Source: Microstegium vimineum (taxonomy: Eukaryota; Streptophyta; Magnoliopsida; Poales; Poaceae). From it: a stretch of 64,000 bases of DNA. A model generated the notes under the pieces. It was not told the origin of the DNA and made no database searches. It saw only the letters and a list, made by a program, of their open reading frames with translations. Below are positions 45,360-57,568 of this stretch, in pieces (the stretch's first letter is position 1; the number at the start of each line of letters is the position of its first letter). Made by a program: the position numbers and the translations under genes. The DNA is taken from assembly GCA_022036555.1 (NCBI GenBank), contig CM039119.1, positions 39,501,255-39,565,254 of the forward strand, read 5' to 3'.

Positions 45360-46980
45360 TGAAGAATCATGGCCCTAGTTGGTTTCGGTGATTAACGACA
45401 ATTAGAGATTATTATGGCTAACGTGTGTTTTGCAGAGGCTATGCGTAGCCTAGCCATGGTGATTAAGGAAAATGGGCTCTAAAGGTCATCACTTAGCCCC
45501 CAAGATGGATATCGTTTCGGTTGTTAAGGAGACATGATGAAGACCCTAGAATGATAGGCTAAGTGCCATAAGGAGATGAAGGACACTTAAAATTAGATAG
45601 GGCTTCTCTTATTACCTTTGACCGTACTATTAAGAGGGGTTGAGACTAGTAGCTTGACTTAGGAAAGCTTCATGTTTAGGTGTGGTGCACACTTGACTTC
45701 CTTAGCTCTAAGCAAGCCTATGGTGACCGTAAGATAGCCTAGAACAACTTCTTTTTTCATCGCGACGAAAAACGGAGTTGTCAAAATCATTTTCTGGGCG
45801 ACGGACGCTCCTGGCAGGGGCGCCGGACGCTGTCCGATGCGTCGGACAAAGGCGCCGGACGCTGGGTGGTTGAGTCCACAGCGTCCGTCGGCCTTCCAGA
45901 GAGGTTGTTTTCTGGCTAAGTTTTTCAGGGTGCGTCGGACGCTGTCCGTCGGCCAGGCGTCGGACGCTGCGGAGAGCGTCCGTCGACCTACCAGAGAGGG
46001 TGTTTTCAAACCCTAGCCAGAATTCAGCGTCGAACGCTGTGGCTGAGCGTCCGTCGCCCAGTGACGTAGCGTCCGTCGTTGGGAACAGTGTGTCAGAACT
46101 AGCCGTTAGACAGAGGCGTCGGACCGTCCGTCGCCTAGGCGTCGGAGCGTCCGTCGCCTCAATTATGAACAGAAACTAGCCGTTGGGCATGCGACGGACC
46201 GTCCGTCGCCTAGTCGACGGAGCGTCCGTCGTCAACTTAAAATGCCAGCCCGAGGCAGTTTTCAGAGGGTCTATTTATAGCCCCTCCCACTGTTCTCCCA
46301 CTAAGCCTTTGCTCTTTTGAGTTGCTAAATTTGTTGAGAAGGTTGGGAAGAGAGCAAGAGCCCTAGAGAGAGAGAGAGAGTGATTCGTGAATCCATCCAT
46401 CCTCTCTCTAGTTCTTCCAAGAGTTCAAGTGTGCATCCTCTAGTTGTGAAGCTTGAGTGAGTCAAGCGAAGATCGAGGCTTGTTACTCTTGGTGATCGAC
46501 ATCACCTAGACGGTCCGGTGGTGCTCGGAGGAAGGTGATCGCCGGAAGATTGTCGGCGGCCCTTCTCCATCGACGTTGTGATCGGTTGTGGGCGATTCAC
46601 CGAGCCGGAGTGGCAAAGAATCAGCCCGTAGAGAGCACTCATCCCTCGCGCGGGATTGAGGGGGAGCTATACCTTGCGAGGTGCTCCAACGAGGACTAGA
46701 GGGGAGTGTCGACTCCTCGATACCTCGGCAAAACATCGCCGTGTCAAGCATCCCTTTCCCTAGCTCTTCATTACCGCATTACTTTCCGCACTTGTCTTTC
46801 ATTTTATACTAGAATTGTGTAGGAAGTTTTCGCTTTCCATTGCCTTGTTACCGCTTTCTAGCTAGGACACACAAGCGGTAGGCACTAGGGGTTAATTGGC
46901 TCTTTATAAGTTTAATTCTTGTTTAGAAATTAAAAAGAGCCCAATTCACCCCCCCCCTCTTGGGCATCTTGATCCTTTCA
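45360..46980 (+). repeat. 5' LTR of the Sirevirus-type element
   Basis: It begins tgaagaatcatggccctagt and ends gcatcttgatcctttca. A tatttatagcccc promoter-like box is near 46272, and a (ga)n run near 46365. Between 45800 and 46235 it holds some twenty gcgtccgtcg / cgacggacgc units, many as overlapping palindromes. Short open frames on the minus strand occur in both LTRs only because the LTRs are copies. Confidence 0.95.
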
Positions 46981-46982
46981 AT

Positions 46983-46994
46983 TGGTATCAGAGC
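46983..46994 (+). other. Primer-binding site for initiator methionine tRNA
   Basis: tggtatcagagc starts two bases after the 5' LTR. It is complementary to the 3' end of plant initiator tRNA-Met, the usual primer for copia elements. Confidence 0.9.
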
Positions 46995-47032
46995 AAGGTT
47001 GCTCTAAATTAGGCTTCACCGCCTAGAGCAAG

Positions 47033-49452
47033 ATGTCCCATGGGGATGGACCACCTCCCATGTTCGATGGAGACGACTTTCCTTATTGGAAAGTTCGTAT
47101 GGAGGCCTATTTAGAGGCCGTTGACGTGGGCGTGCTCAAAGCCGCCACAAAGGGAGGTACTCTCTTCGCGGAGGATCTCAACTTTGAAAAGCACAATGCC
47201 AAGGCAAAGAACATACTCTTTCGTGGCATTAGCAAGGATGTCTTCAACCGAGTGCGTAATGCCAAAGACGCATTTGAGTTGTGGACCACTATTTGTGCAC
47301 TTCACGAAGGCACAAAGAGTGAGCGTGAAGAACGCTATCACTTGGTTATGGCTAAGCTAAATTCTTTCTCTATGCATGCAAATGAAAATGCAAATGAAAT
47401 GTACTCACGACTCAATATTATTGTAGAGGAATTGAATGGGCTTGGTCTCAACCAAATGGAACCGGCCGATGTGGTACGCAAGATTCTTTGTGTATTGCCC
47501 ATTGAGAAGTATGGCCACATTGTCACGGTGCTTCACCAAGGAGATCTCTCCGCCGCTACACCAACACAAATTTTGGGCAAGATCAATGCCCATGAGATGT
47601 ACATGAAGATTGGTGATGGTGGCTCATCTTCCTCCTCCAAGAAGAAAAAAAAGAGAAGGAGGAAAAGAAGGACTTGGCTCTCAAGGCATCCTCGTCGGAG
47701 AAGCACAAGATGCAAGCCATGTATGAGAGCACAAGCGATGATGATGATGATGATGATGATCTCGCTCTCATGGTGAAGAAAACAACCAAGATGTTGAAGA
47801 AGCTAAGCAAGAATGGAGTCAAGTTTGACTCAAAGAAGAAGAAATTCTTCACAAGCTCTTCAAGAAAGCCCCTCTCCAAGATGGATTGCTACAATTGTGG
47901 CAAACTTGGACACTTGGCTCATGCTTGTCCCGAAGAAAAGAAAGACAAGTACAAGAACAAGAAAGCCAACAACAAGTTCAAGTACAACAAGGGCAACAAG
48001 GTTGAGTCAAGTGATGAGGAGAAGAAGGATGACAAGCCATTCAAGAAGAAGAAGAACTTCAACTTCCACAAGAAGAAGAAGAATGGCAAAGCCTACATTG
48101 TTGGTGATTGGCTCACTGACATTGAAGACTCAAGTGACTCATCCGGAGATGAAAGTGAAGAAGACAAGGTGGCCGCCTTGGTGATTGGTTCATCTACACC
48201 ACCGCCACCCCCTCCATCATCTCCGGGCTCATCCTCTACACACCTATGCCTCATGGCTAAAGGTGACAAAAAGGTACAAAAAGAGGATAGTGATGATGAG
48301 GCTAGCTCTAGTGATGATAGTGATGATGAGTTTGAGGCACCCTCCTATGATGAGCTAATTGAAATTTGCAACAAATACACTAAGCTCATTAGGAAGTATA
48401 AAGGCAAAAGTGAATCACTAGAGAAAGCAAATGGAAACTTGCATGCTAAGCTTGATGACTTGACTAGTGCTAATGATGAATTGAAGTTTGAGAATAAATC
48501 TCTCTCATCTAGCACTAGGGAGCTCAAAGCCTCACTCAAGCAAGCAAATGAGAAACATGATAGGCTTGAGAGGTCAACACAAGAGCTCCAATCAAGATAC
48601 AACTTGCTAAAAGATGACTACAACCAAGTTAAAAATGAACATGGCACACTTGTGATAGCTAATGAATTGCTTTTAAATGATCTTTCTACACATGTTGCTA
48701 TTAACCCAATTGTTAAGTGTGATATAGCTACTTCTTGTGAGGACTTGCTTGATGAAGTTGCTAGTGAGCAAAATGAAAAGTACAAGGGCAAGAAGGTAGT
48801 TGAGGCCGACAAGCATGATGACTATGTGAAGATGAGGCAAGAAAACTCCAAGCTCAAGGAAGAGCTAATCAACCTCAAGGCAAGCAAGCCACTCACTATC
48901 AAGTCGGCCAAACAAGATGACAAAGATACAATGACCTTGATCAAGTCTCTCAAAGAGGAAAATGCAAAGCTCAAGGTTGAGAAGATCAAGCTTACAAGTG
49001 AATTGGAGAAGTTCACCAAGGGCCACAACCTTCAAAGTGAGCTCTTGATGAACACTATCATGAAGACCGACAAGACCGGCATTGGGTTCAAGGAGAACCA
49101 AATCATGAAGGCCAAGGTCAAGATAGAAGCCAAGAACTATTACAAGAACAAGGCTATGAGAAGCAACTATGACACACCAAAGCCCAAACCCAAGAAGTGC
49201 TTTGGATGTGGTCAAGAGGGTCATCTTCAATCCCAATGCAAGACTCCACCTCCCAAGACCTTGCCCAAGCACATAAGGCCTTTCGCTCATGATGCACACT
49301 TCATCATCAACAAGGACTCCAAGGGTAGATCTCAAGTTGTATTTCTCGGTCCAAAGATGAAGAACAAGCCCAAAGTGCTATGGGTTGCTAAGGAGTTGGT
49401 GGACAAGGCTATGGGACCTCGCCAAGTGTGGGTTCCCAAACAACAAGCTTAA
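47033..49452 (+). pseudogene. Sirevirus gag with frameshift in an A-run
   Basis: Gag forms the particle and packages element RNA. The first part (47033 to about 47650) begins MSHGDGPPPMFDGDDF and has the copia gag (UBN2-like) fold. At A8 (47645-47652) the frame must move by -1 to continue. The second part (to 49452) is acidic and coiled-coil-rich, with a zinc knuckle CYNCGKLGHLAHAC at 47888, long Lys/Glu/Asp coiled coils at about 48350-49030, and a second knuckle CFGCGQEGHLQSQC at 49198. The shift site reads A AAA AAG in the gag frame, which is also a classic -1 slippery pattern; a simple indel is more likely. The start is the ATG 38 bp after the primer-binding site. Confidence 0.88.
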
Positions 49453-49473
49453 CTCCAAGTTGCTTGTGTGTAG

Positions 49474-52400
49474 GTGAACTACAAGACCGGTGGAAGTCAT
49501 TGGGTGATTGATAGTGGATGCACTCAACATATGACCGGTGACTCCCGGATGTTCACCACACTTGAGGAAGATTGTGAAGGGCAAGACAAGATTACCTTTG
49601 GGGACAATTCAAAAGGCAAAGTGCAAGGTCTAGGCAAAGTGGCAATCTCAAATGATCAATCTATATCAAATGTCTTGCTAGTACAATCATTGAGCTTCAA
49701 CTTGCTATCGGTGGGACAACTATGTGATCTTGGTTTCCAATGTCTCTTCACTCCAAATGAGGTAGTTGTGTCCAAGATTGAAGATTCATTATTGATATTC
49801 AAAGGGTTTCGGCACAACAATCTCTATCTAGTGGACTTCACCTCAAATGAAGCTAGTTTGCAAACATGTCTTTTCTCCAAGAGTTCTTTGGGTTGGCTAT
49901 GGCATAGAAGATTAGCACATGTGGGAATGTCAACTTTGAAGAAGCTTGTCAAGAAGGAATTGGTTAGAGGTGTGAAGGATGTGGTGTTTGAGAAAGATAA
50001 ACTTTGTAGTGCATGTCAAGCCGGCAAGCAAGTAGCAAACACTCATCCAACCAAAGCTTTCATGTCAACCTCAAGAGTTCTAGAGCTACTCCACATGGAT
50101 CTATTTGGACCTACCACCTATGCTAGACTTGGCGGCAATCTCTTTTGCTTGGTGGTAGTTGATGACTACTCTAGATACACTTGGGGTGTTCTTTCTTCAA
50201 GACAAGGGAGAAACTCAATCAATATTCAAGAAGTTTGCAACTAGAGCCCAAAATGAGTTTTATGTGAAGATCAAGAAGATAAGAAGTGACAATGGGACCG
50301 AGTTTGTGAACACCAAGATTGAAGACTATTGTGATGAAGTTGGAATCAAGCATGAAGTATCCGCCACATATACTCCTCAACAAAATGGTGTAGTAGAGAG
50401 GAAGAACCGGACACTTATCACTCTTGCAAGATCAATGCTTGATGAATACAACACCCCCGAGAAGTTTTGGGCCGAAGCAATCAACACCGCATGCTATGCG
50501 GCCAACCGGCTATTTGTCCAAAGGCTTCTAAAGAAGACCCCCTATGAGCTTGTGAATGGAAAGAAACCGGATATATCCTTTTTCCGAGTGTTTGGTTGCA
50601 AAGTGTACATCTACAAGAAGCGCCAACACTTGGGCAAGTTTCAAAGAATATGTGACATTGGTTTCTTAGTTGGGTATTCACTTAAATCCAAGGCATACCG
50701 TGTATTTAACAAAGCCACCGGCTTAGTTGAAGAGACGTATGACTTGGAGTTTGATGAAACTAATGGCTCTCAAGAAGAGCATGAAAATCTTGATGATGTA
50801 GGTGATGAACCCTTGAGGGAGGCAATGAAGAACATGCCAATTGGTGCTATCAACCCACAAGAGGTGGAAGAAGTTGAAGATGAAGCAAATCAAGATCCTT
50901 CTCCACCTCACACGCCTCAAGTTGATGAAGGAGAGCAAGTGAGGGAAGCTCAAGAAGACACTCACATCCCTCAAGATCAAGCCGAGGCCGAAGCAAGCAA
51001 TGTTGAAGCACCGCAACCTCCTCCCCAAGTGATCAATAGAAGATCTACACCTATGCTTCAAGCACATCCTCAAGATCTCATCATAGGGAGTCCATCAAAG
51101 GGGGTAACAACACGATCTAAACTTGCTTCTTATGTTGAACATCACTCCTTTGTTTCCTTTGTTGAGCCTTCTAGTGTGGAGGATGCACTTGCGGATCCAG
51201 ATTGGGTGAACGCCATGCACGAAGAGTTGAACAACTTCACCCGGAACGAAGTGTGGACACTAGTAGAAAAGCCCAAAGGAGCAAGAATCATTGGCACCAA
51301 GTGGGTGTTTAGGAACAAGCAAGATGATCAAGGCGTGGTTGTGAGAAACAAGGCAAGATTGGTGGCAAAGGGGTTCTCCCAAGTTGAAGGCTTGGATTTT
51401 GGGGAGACCTTTGCACCGGTTGCAAGACTAGAAGCCATTCGTATCCTTTTGGCATATGCTTCACACCATAAAATGAAACCCTTTCAAATGGATGTGAAGA
51501 GTGCCTTTCTTAATGGTTTCATTAATGAACTTGTTTTTGTCTCACAACCTCCCGGGTTTGAAGACCCAAATTGTCCTAATCATGTGTATAGGTTGTCCAA
51601 GGCACTCTATGGATTGAAGCAAGCTCCAAGAGCTTGGTATGAGAGGCTAAGGGACTTCCTACTCAAGAAGGGCTTCAAGATCAGGAAAGTGGATACCACA
51701 CTCTTCACCAAGGTGCTAGATGGAGAGATCTTTGTTTGCCAAGTATATGTTGATGACATTATATTTGGGTCAACAAACCAAGGTCATAGCAAGGAATTTG
51801 GTGCATTGATGTCCAAGGAGTTCGAGATGTCGATGATTGGCGAGCTAACCTTCTTCCTAGGCTTCCAAGTGAAGCAATTGAGGGAGGGCACCTTCATATC
51901 TCAAGAGAAGTACACTTATGATGTGCTCAAGAAATTCAAGATGGAGGATTGCAAGCCAATCAAGACCCCAATGCCTACTAATGGGCATCTCGATCTCGAT
52001 GAGAGAGGTAAACCGATCGACCAAACTCTATATCGTTCTATGATCGGTAGTTTACTTTACCTCACCGCTTCTAGGCCGGATATCATGTTTAGTGTGTGTA
52101 TGTGTGCTAGGTTTCAAGCAAACCCTAAGGAGTCGCATCTTTGTGCGGTTAAAAGAATCCTTAGGTACTTAAGGCACACCCCTAGCATGGGTCTTTGGTA
52201 TCCCAAAGGAGCTCCCTTCCAACTAGTTGGCTATTCCGATTCGGATTATGCCGGGTGTAAGGTTGATAGGAAGAGTACCTCCGGCGGGTGCCACATGCTA
52301 GGAAGATCACTTGTTTCTTGGTCCTCAAAGAAGCAAAATAGTGTGGCATTGTCAACCGCCGAGGCGGAATACATTGCCATGGGAGCAAGTTGTGCACAAA

Positions 52401-52705
52401 TCTTATATATGACCCAAACACTCTTTGATTACGGCGTGTTTTTAAAAGAAGTTCCACTTTTGTGTGATAATGAAAGCGTCGTAAAGCTTGCAAACAACCC
52501 GATTCAACACTCTCGCACCAAGCACATAGATATTCGCCATCACTTTCTTAGAGATCATGTGGCTAGGAAAGATATAACACTAGTTGGAGTTAAGAGCGAA
52601 GAGCAATTGGCGGATATCTTCACTAAACCACTCGATGAAACAACCTTTTGTAGGTTGAGAAGCGAGTTAAATGTGCTTGATCACTCTAATTTCACTAAAA
52701 GATGA
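49474..52705 (+). pseudogene. Sirevirus pol (protease, integrase, RT, RNase H), one frameshift
   Basis: Pol is in the same frame as the end of gag but separated from it by TAA (49450) and TAG (49471). The protease has VIDSGCTQHMTG near 49507. Integrase has an HHCC finger (HRRLAHVG to CSACQAGK) and a catalytic triad: Asp near 50099, Asp at 50288 and Glu at 50396, the last two 35 residues apart. In a GGGG run (50183-50186) one extra base shifts the frame, and the rest reads from the +1 frame. RT has QMDVKSAFLNG near 51488 and catalytic YVDD near 51745; RNase H has SDSDYAG and STAEAEY. Stop at 52705. It cannot be translated through as it stands. Confidence 0.92.
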
Positions 52706-54341
52706 TCGTGTGTGAACCTTGCATTCATTTGTAATATAACATGTTTAATATGGTAATGCACATAGGCTTGGCTAACGCGGTTAAGATAACCGCCCTCAAA
52801 GCGTGTGACAAAGCTTAATCGCGGTTTAAACTTGCAAGCAACCTAGATTCACCTTTCGTATTGCATAAGCATATGCATGTGTGTTGTTTGCCCTTTCTTT
52901 TTCGGTTAAGTTTCTTGAGCATCCTCTATGATAGTCCACTTAGGGGGAGCATTCCAAGCTCAAATCACTTCTCTACCCCTATTGTGGCCATATGATGACT
53001 CCTTTGCGCTTCCATTTGAATATTTTGAGCTAAAAACTAAATTTAAGCCTATGGCAAAATAATTGAAAATGAGTGTTTGAGAGATGGTTCTCATATCAAG
53101 TCCAATCAAGTGTTATTTGGATCTTATTGGGATTGGAACTTGGTTGGGAGAAAGACGCAAAAAGAAAATTTGAAAAATTCCGTTTTTAAGGCGTCGGACG
53201 CTGCCGACGGACGCTCGATGTCAATTGCCTCAGCGTCCGTCGCGATCGTCCGGAGATTAAAGTTGTCCGCTAAAAGGGCGACGGACGCTCTCCTAAGCGT
53301 CCGTCGCGGAGCGTCCGTCGCGGTCAATGCGGCCTGGCGTTCCAAATTGGCTCTGGAAGCCCGACGGACGATGCCGTCGGACACTCCCCGAGCGTCCGTC
53401 GCATGCCGATGGAGCGTCCGTCGCCTATGCGTCGGACCGTCCGTAGCGAACTTATCAGCGAAATTTTTTTAGAAAACCCCGTTTCTTCTCTGTTTCTCCC
53501 GAGTCGACCTAACCGCCGCCGCGTCTGCGTTCTAACCCTAGCCACCGGATCTCGTTGCCGTTGAGCTTCTTCACCGTGCTGCCCCCTGCGCCGCCGCCGT
53601 TCAGCGCCGTCGTGCCTCCCTGCGCTGCCACCTGCCACCTGCGCCGTCGTGGATCTCCTTCCCCAGCGCCGCCTGCACTCGCGCCACTCTGCACTGCCCG
53701 CACCGCCGTGGCCCTTCTCAGAGCTCCGTGCCCAGCGATCACAGAGCCCCCCCCTTTCGATTCCCTGTGAGCTTCAAGTCGTGCAGGGATCCCGTTGCCG
53801 TCAAGCTCTCCTCCACGCCTTGTTGGAGGTCGATTGCTTGCTTTAGGGTTTAAAGGTGAATTTCCTTTTTCCCTGTGACTCTCACTCCATTTCTTCATTT
53901 CACCTCATTCATCTCATTGCAAACTCTAAACAAACTTCTCTACCTTGTCTCGGTATAGTGCGAATTGCGGAGTACGGTTGATTGTTCGGGAAAATTCTCA
54001 CCTTTTCTCTCCTTTTTGGTCAGCGACTCGAGGTATGGCAGATGGACAGTTCTCGTTCTATCCTTATCTTATATCATGCTTCTATAGCTCCGTACCTCTA
54101 GTTATATGCTTATGGTTTATATCTCTATCTATTTCCGACGAGCAGGGTCAGTTTGTCAGTTGATCAGAGACTCAGACAGTGGGTAGTGACAGATAACTCG
54201 GGCAAAGCCCGCAAGTACGGATCGAGGCAAAGCCTCGCGAGGACAGTCCAGGGCCGGCGTGCCACTCTTTGATCTGCTTGGTTCTGTTGTCTATCAGAGA
54301 ATCAAGGACAGTGTTTGTTTGGCAGTGGAGCTGTGCTTTGA
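52706..54341 (+). other. Spacer between pol and the env-like gene
   Basis: It contains a polypurine-like ttagggggagcattcc (52938), a palindrome cluster (53180-53460), and a GC-rich stretch (53490-53860) that is open in several frames without recognised domains and looks like a plant gene leader. No supported protein. Confidence 0.6.
53180..53460. repeat. LTR-type gcgtccgtcg palindromes inside the internal domain
   Basis: At least ten gcgtcggacgct, gcgtccgtcgc and gacggacgct units, the same words that fill the LTR at 45800-46235, though the flanking sequence differs. They lie about 500 bp after pol. Confidence 0.85.
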
Positions 54342-57095
54342 TTGTTGAGTTTTCCTGTCAGCGGTTTGTTTGCTAGAGTTTGGGAAATGGCAAGGACGAA
54401 GAATGCAGGTCCCGTCCCCGGTAGTGGTGGTGACCCTACACCTCCACCGCGACCACCCACTGACCGCGGGAAGGGCAAACAGAAGGTTATCTCGAGGAAG
54501 CGCAAGAGGCCGGCCATGGATCCGGATTCAGTAGCCGCTCTTGCAGTAGCAGAGGCAGCCGAGAGAGCTGAGTGAGGAGGACGTCGCGCCGGCTTGAGGC
54601 TCTCACCTCGCCGTGGAGCGTGTCGTGAGTCCCCTCCACCTCCAGTGTCAGAGCCCGTCGAGGCTACAGAGGCACCAGCTACAGAGCCAGTCCCAGCGAC
54701 TGAGCCGACAGAGGCCGCGGGCCATTCTACTATTGGAGAGTTGATGAGCCGTCGAGTCACTCGTTCCCGAGGCTCAGGTGCACCACCTAGCCCTCCAGGA
54801 CCCAGACTCCCAGACCCAGTGAGGCACCAGGTCAGGACACTTACAGCGAAGCAAGTCCAGCTGCTTCGTTTTGTCGATTTCCAGTCTTGGTTCCCACCTC
54901 AGAGGGACCCCCGTGCCGGACGAGAGTTCTATACCACAGTGCACGAGGACTTCTACCGAGCGTATGTTGACACCGATGCTCCTCTCAGGGCCCACAGGGT
55001 GTGCCCAGCTACTCAGATTGAGGGGATCGGCGGTCCAGAGATCCTGCAGCATCTCCAGTGCATCCAGGGATTGACAGATCTGATGGGTCGCTCAAGGGCA
55101 TATCAGAAGGAGTGGGTCTATCAGTTCTACGCCTCCCTGTGGATCTCACCTGATCACGAGTTCCTCCACTTCGCCTATCAGGGATGTGACTTCAGGGTTA
55201 CAGCTGCCAGGTTCCGAGAGCTCTTACACCTCGGATCTTCACCTACCAGGATCCACAGTCTCTGCTATGGGGATCAGGAGGCCCCTCGCCGACCTCACGA
55301 TGGCATAGTGCCATCCACAGACTTTGTCAGTCCGTGCTTTCAGCAGCCGTTCACTGAGGGTTCGAGCCGGACGCCACGTGACCTCACTCCTTTGGCTCGG
55401 ATCCTCCACGAGGTTCTCAGACGGACTATTCTACCCAGGATTGGAGCCAGGGATACTATCACTCGACTTCAGCTTTGGCTCCTAGCTCACATTGTCCGGA
55501 AAGAGCAGTTCGATCTATGGGATCTAATAGTGAGCGAGCTCGAGGACATCATAGCTGCTGGGTTCAGAGGTCATTGGCAACTACAATTCGCACATTGGAT
55601 CTCTTACTTGGTAGTTGCCAAGACTGGGTCAGGGGTTATGAGAGTCACCCTCACGAGGTCAGCCACAGAGTTTCCTGTCTATTCGATGAGCCAGCTTGTG
55701 GCCCATGGGCAGCTACCTCGCCCCAGCAGAGCTTACAGACCAGGCACGAGACAGGCCGGAGTGCCACCACAGTCAGCCGAGGTCACCGATGCGACAGTTG
55801 AGCAGATTGCTCAGGCAGATCTCGCAGACTTGGACGCCGAGATCGATACAGCTGCAGAGACAGTATTTAGAGAGGATCTCGACTCCGACAGCTCTGACGA
55901 GGACTACCAGCCGGTGCACGAGTATACACCTATGACACATGACCACGAGGCTGGTGGGTCAGGCACAGCTGTAGCAGCTCCAGCTCCAGGCTCCAGTTCT
56001 TCAGAGGCTACCCTGCTCACTATACTCTCGAGGATGCAGGAGGAGCAATCTCGTCAGGCAGAGGAGCAGAGACGACAGGCTGCAGACCTACGGAGGCTCA
56101 CTGAGCAGCAGCTGGCAGCTCAGGCTCAGACACAGGCTAGGCAGGATGAGTTCCAGCGCCAGTTCCTAGCCTATCAGCTCCAGCAGGCAGAGATCCAGAA
56201 GACTCAGACTCTTCTACTTGAGCGTCTTCTGGCCTCTAGCTCCGGGCAGACCTCGACGCCACACTTTCAGTTGCCCGCAGTCTCTCAGCAGCAACAGTTC
56301 ACCTCTCCTCTACCACAGTCTCCAGTAGTTGTGGTGCCCACCCCAGCGTTACCGTCCAGTGGACAGTAGAGTCAGGCACCAGCTACACCTCCGTTCCAGC
56401 CGGCAGCTTCTCCAGAGTACCAGACTCCGAGGACCCAGGTGTCCTCTTGGATAGGTTCACCCGGAGAGTTCCAGACGGGATTCACCCCTACCCGGGGAAC
56501 CACACTAGCAGAGGCCTCGCGAGATCTGTCAGCTTCATATCTTGAGATCACGGGAGAAGACTCCCCAGGAGCACCTCAGCAGGTCACACCAGCTCCAGAG
56601 ACCGCAGTGGATCTTCCGGCGACAGGCACTCACCAGTCCTCAGTTGCGTCGTTGGAGATCGCACCTGAGCAGTCGGCACAGACAGTCACCACACCTCCAG
56701 CTGCCGTTCAGACGGATGCCATATCATTAGCAGATGAGGTTACAGTGGCAGTGTCCTCTCCTGGTCAGACTCAGCCTGCAGAGGTTGCAGCGGCAGTGTC
56801 CCTAGTGGCACTAGCAGTGACTACGTCCCCCTCGCCTCGAGTTTTCACTCGTCGGGCCCCCAGGCCCGCTACTACTGAGGCAGGACCGTCAGAGGCACCA
56901 GCAGAGTCTCAGCGACAGTCAGTTGAGACCGCAGCTCCAGAGGTGCCAGTGACAGTTTCAGAGGCCACCCCAGTTGTACCTCCACCAGCAGAGACCGTGT
57001 CGGATGAGTCAGACGAGTCCGACCTTCAGGACTTCTTTATGCTGGATCGCCGAGCTGCCGCTACTTCGCCTTCTTCTCCAGCCCCAGACTCGTAG
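54342..57095 (+). pseudogene. Sirevirus env-like gene with two in-frame stops
   Basis: One frame of about 918 codons is interrupted by TGA at 54573-54575 and TAG at 56367-56369. A second possible start is the ATG at 54387 (MARTKN). The first third is basic and Pro-rich. The middle (about 54840-55700) resembles the plant-transposon-like domain common in these env-like proteins (FVDFQSWFPPQRDP; FYASLWISPDHEFLHF). A Gln-rich coiled coil lies at about 56020-56250, and a long Pro/Ala/Thr/Ser-rich tail follows. No signal peptide or clear membrane segment was seen, so envelope function is unproven. The lineage position, after pol, supports the name. Confidence 0.75.
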
Positions 57096-57554
57096 TTTTT
57101 GGTGCTAGACGCCAAAGGGGGAGAGAGGGTCGAGTATAGAGATAGGGGGAGGGATTTGGATCTTTGTATGTTTTATTTCCCCGTACTCTTTCATCATGTC
57201 TCTTTTATGCATTTGTCTCGTTGTGTGATGTGATGATGGTTGATGTATATATGGTTGCATGTGACAATCTCTTGATTTCCTCTAATACATCTTGTGAGTT
57301 GTCTCATGTTCATGATATATCACATTGCTTAACGATATTTGAGCTTCCGCGCTTTACTCCGATACATCCTTCGAGAATATCATGAGGTATTGCTTTTTCA
57401 TTCATATCCATAAGTACCATGTTTTGTGATCTGGCTTGGGTGAGCAAGTGTACTTCATTACCTTTTTACTAACCCTTGCTCAACCATTCCAAGTCACCCT
57501 CAATTCTTAACCAAAACTCTTATTCATACTCGAGGTTCTATTGTCGTCAATCAC
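57096..57554 (+). other. 3' untranslated region of the Sirevirus
   Basis: It contains a polypurine-like aaagggggagagaggg (57113-57128) well before the LTR, as a second candidate plus-strand primer site, then AT-rich DNA. Confidence 0.6.
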
Positions 57555-57568
57555 CAAAAAGGGGAGAT
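57555..57568 (+). other. Polypurine tract next to the 3' LTR
   Basis: caaaaaggggagat directly abuts the LTR start tgaagaatc at 57569, the position expected for the plus-strand primer. Confidence 0.85.

Noticed and set aside
45800..46235. Dense short palindromic repeats in the LTR looking like a CRISPR array
   Set aside because: Units overlap, spacing is irregular, they recur in the other LTR and in the internal domain, and the context is a plant retrotransposon.
46506..46751. 81-codon minus-strand frame, repeated at 58709-58954
   Set aside because: Conserved only because both LTRs are copies of one sequence; no domain and no other support.
50183..50186. Programmed frameshift in pol
   Set aside because: A G4 run in the middle of integrase with no slippery heptamer; a one-base insertion explains it.
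53509..53898. Minus-strand 129-codon frame in the Sirevirus spacer
   Set aside because: Gly/Arg-rich by composition, antisense to the element, no family resemblance.
54342..57095. True viral envelope glycoprotein
   Set aside because: No signal peptide, membrane segment or fusion motif was visible; it is only env-like by position.
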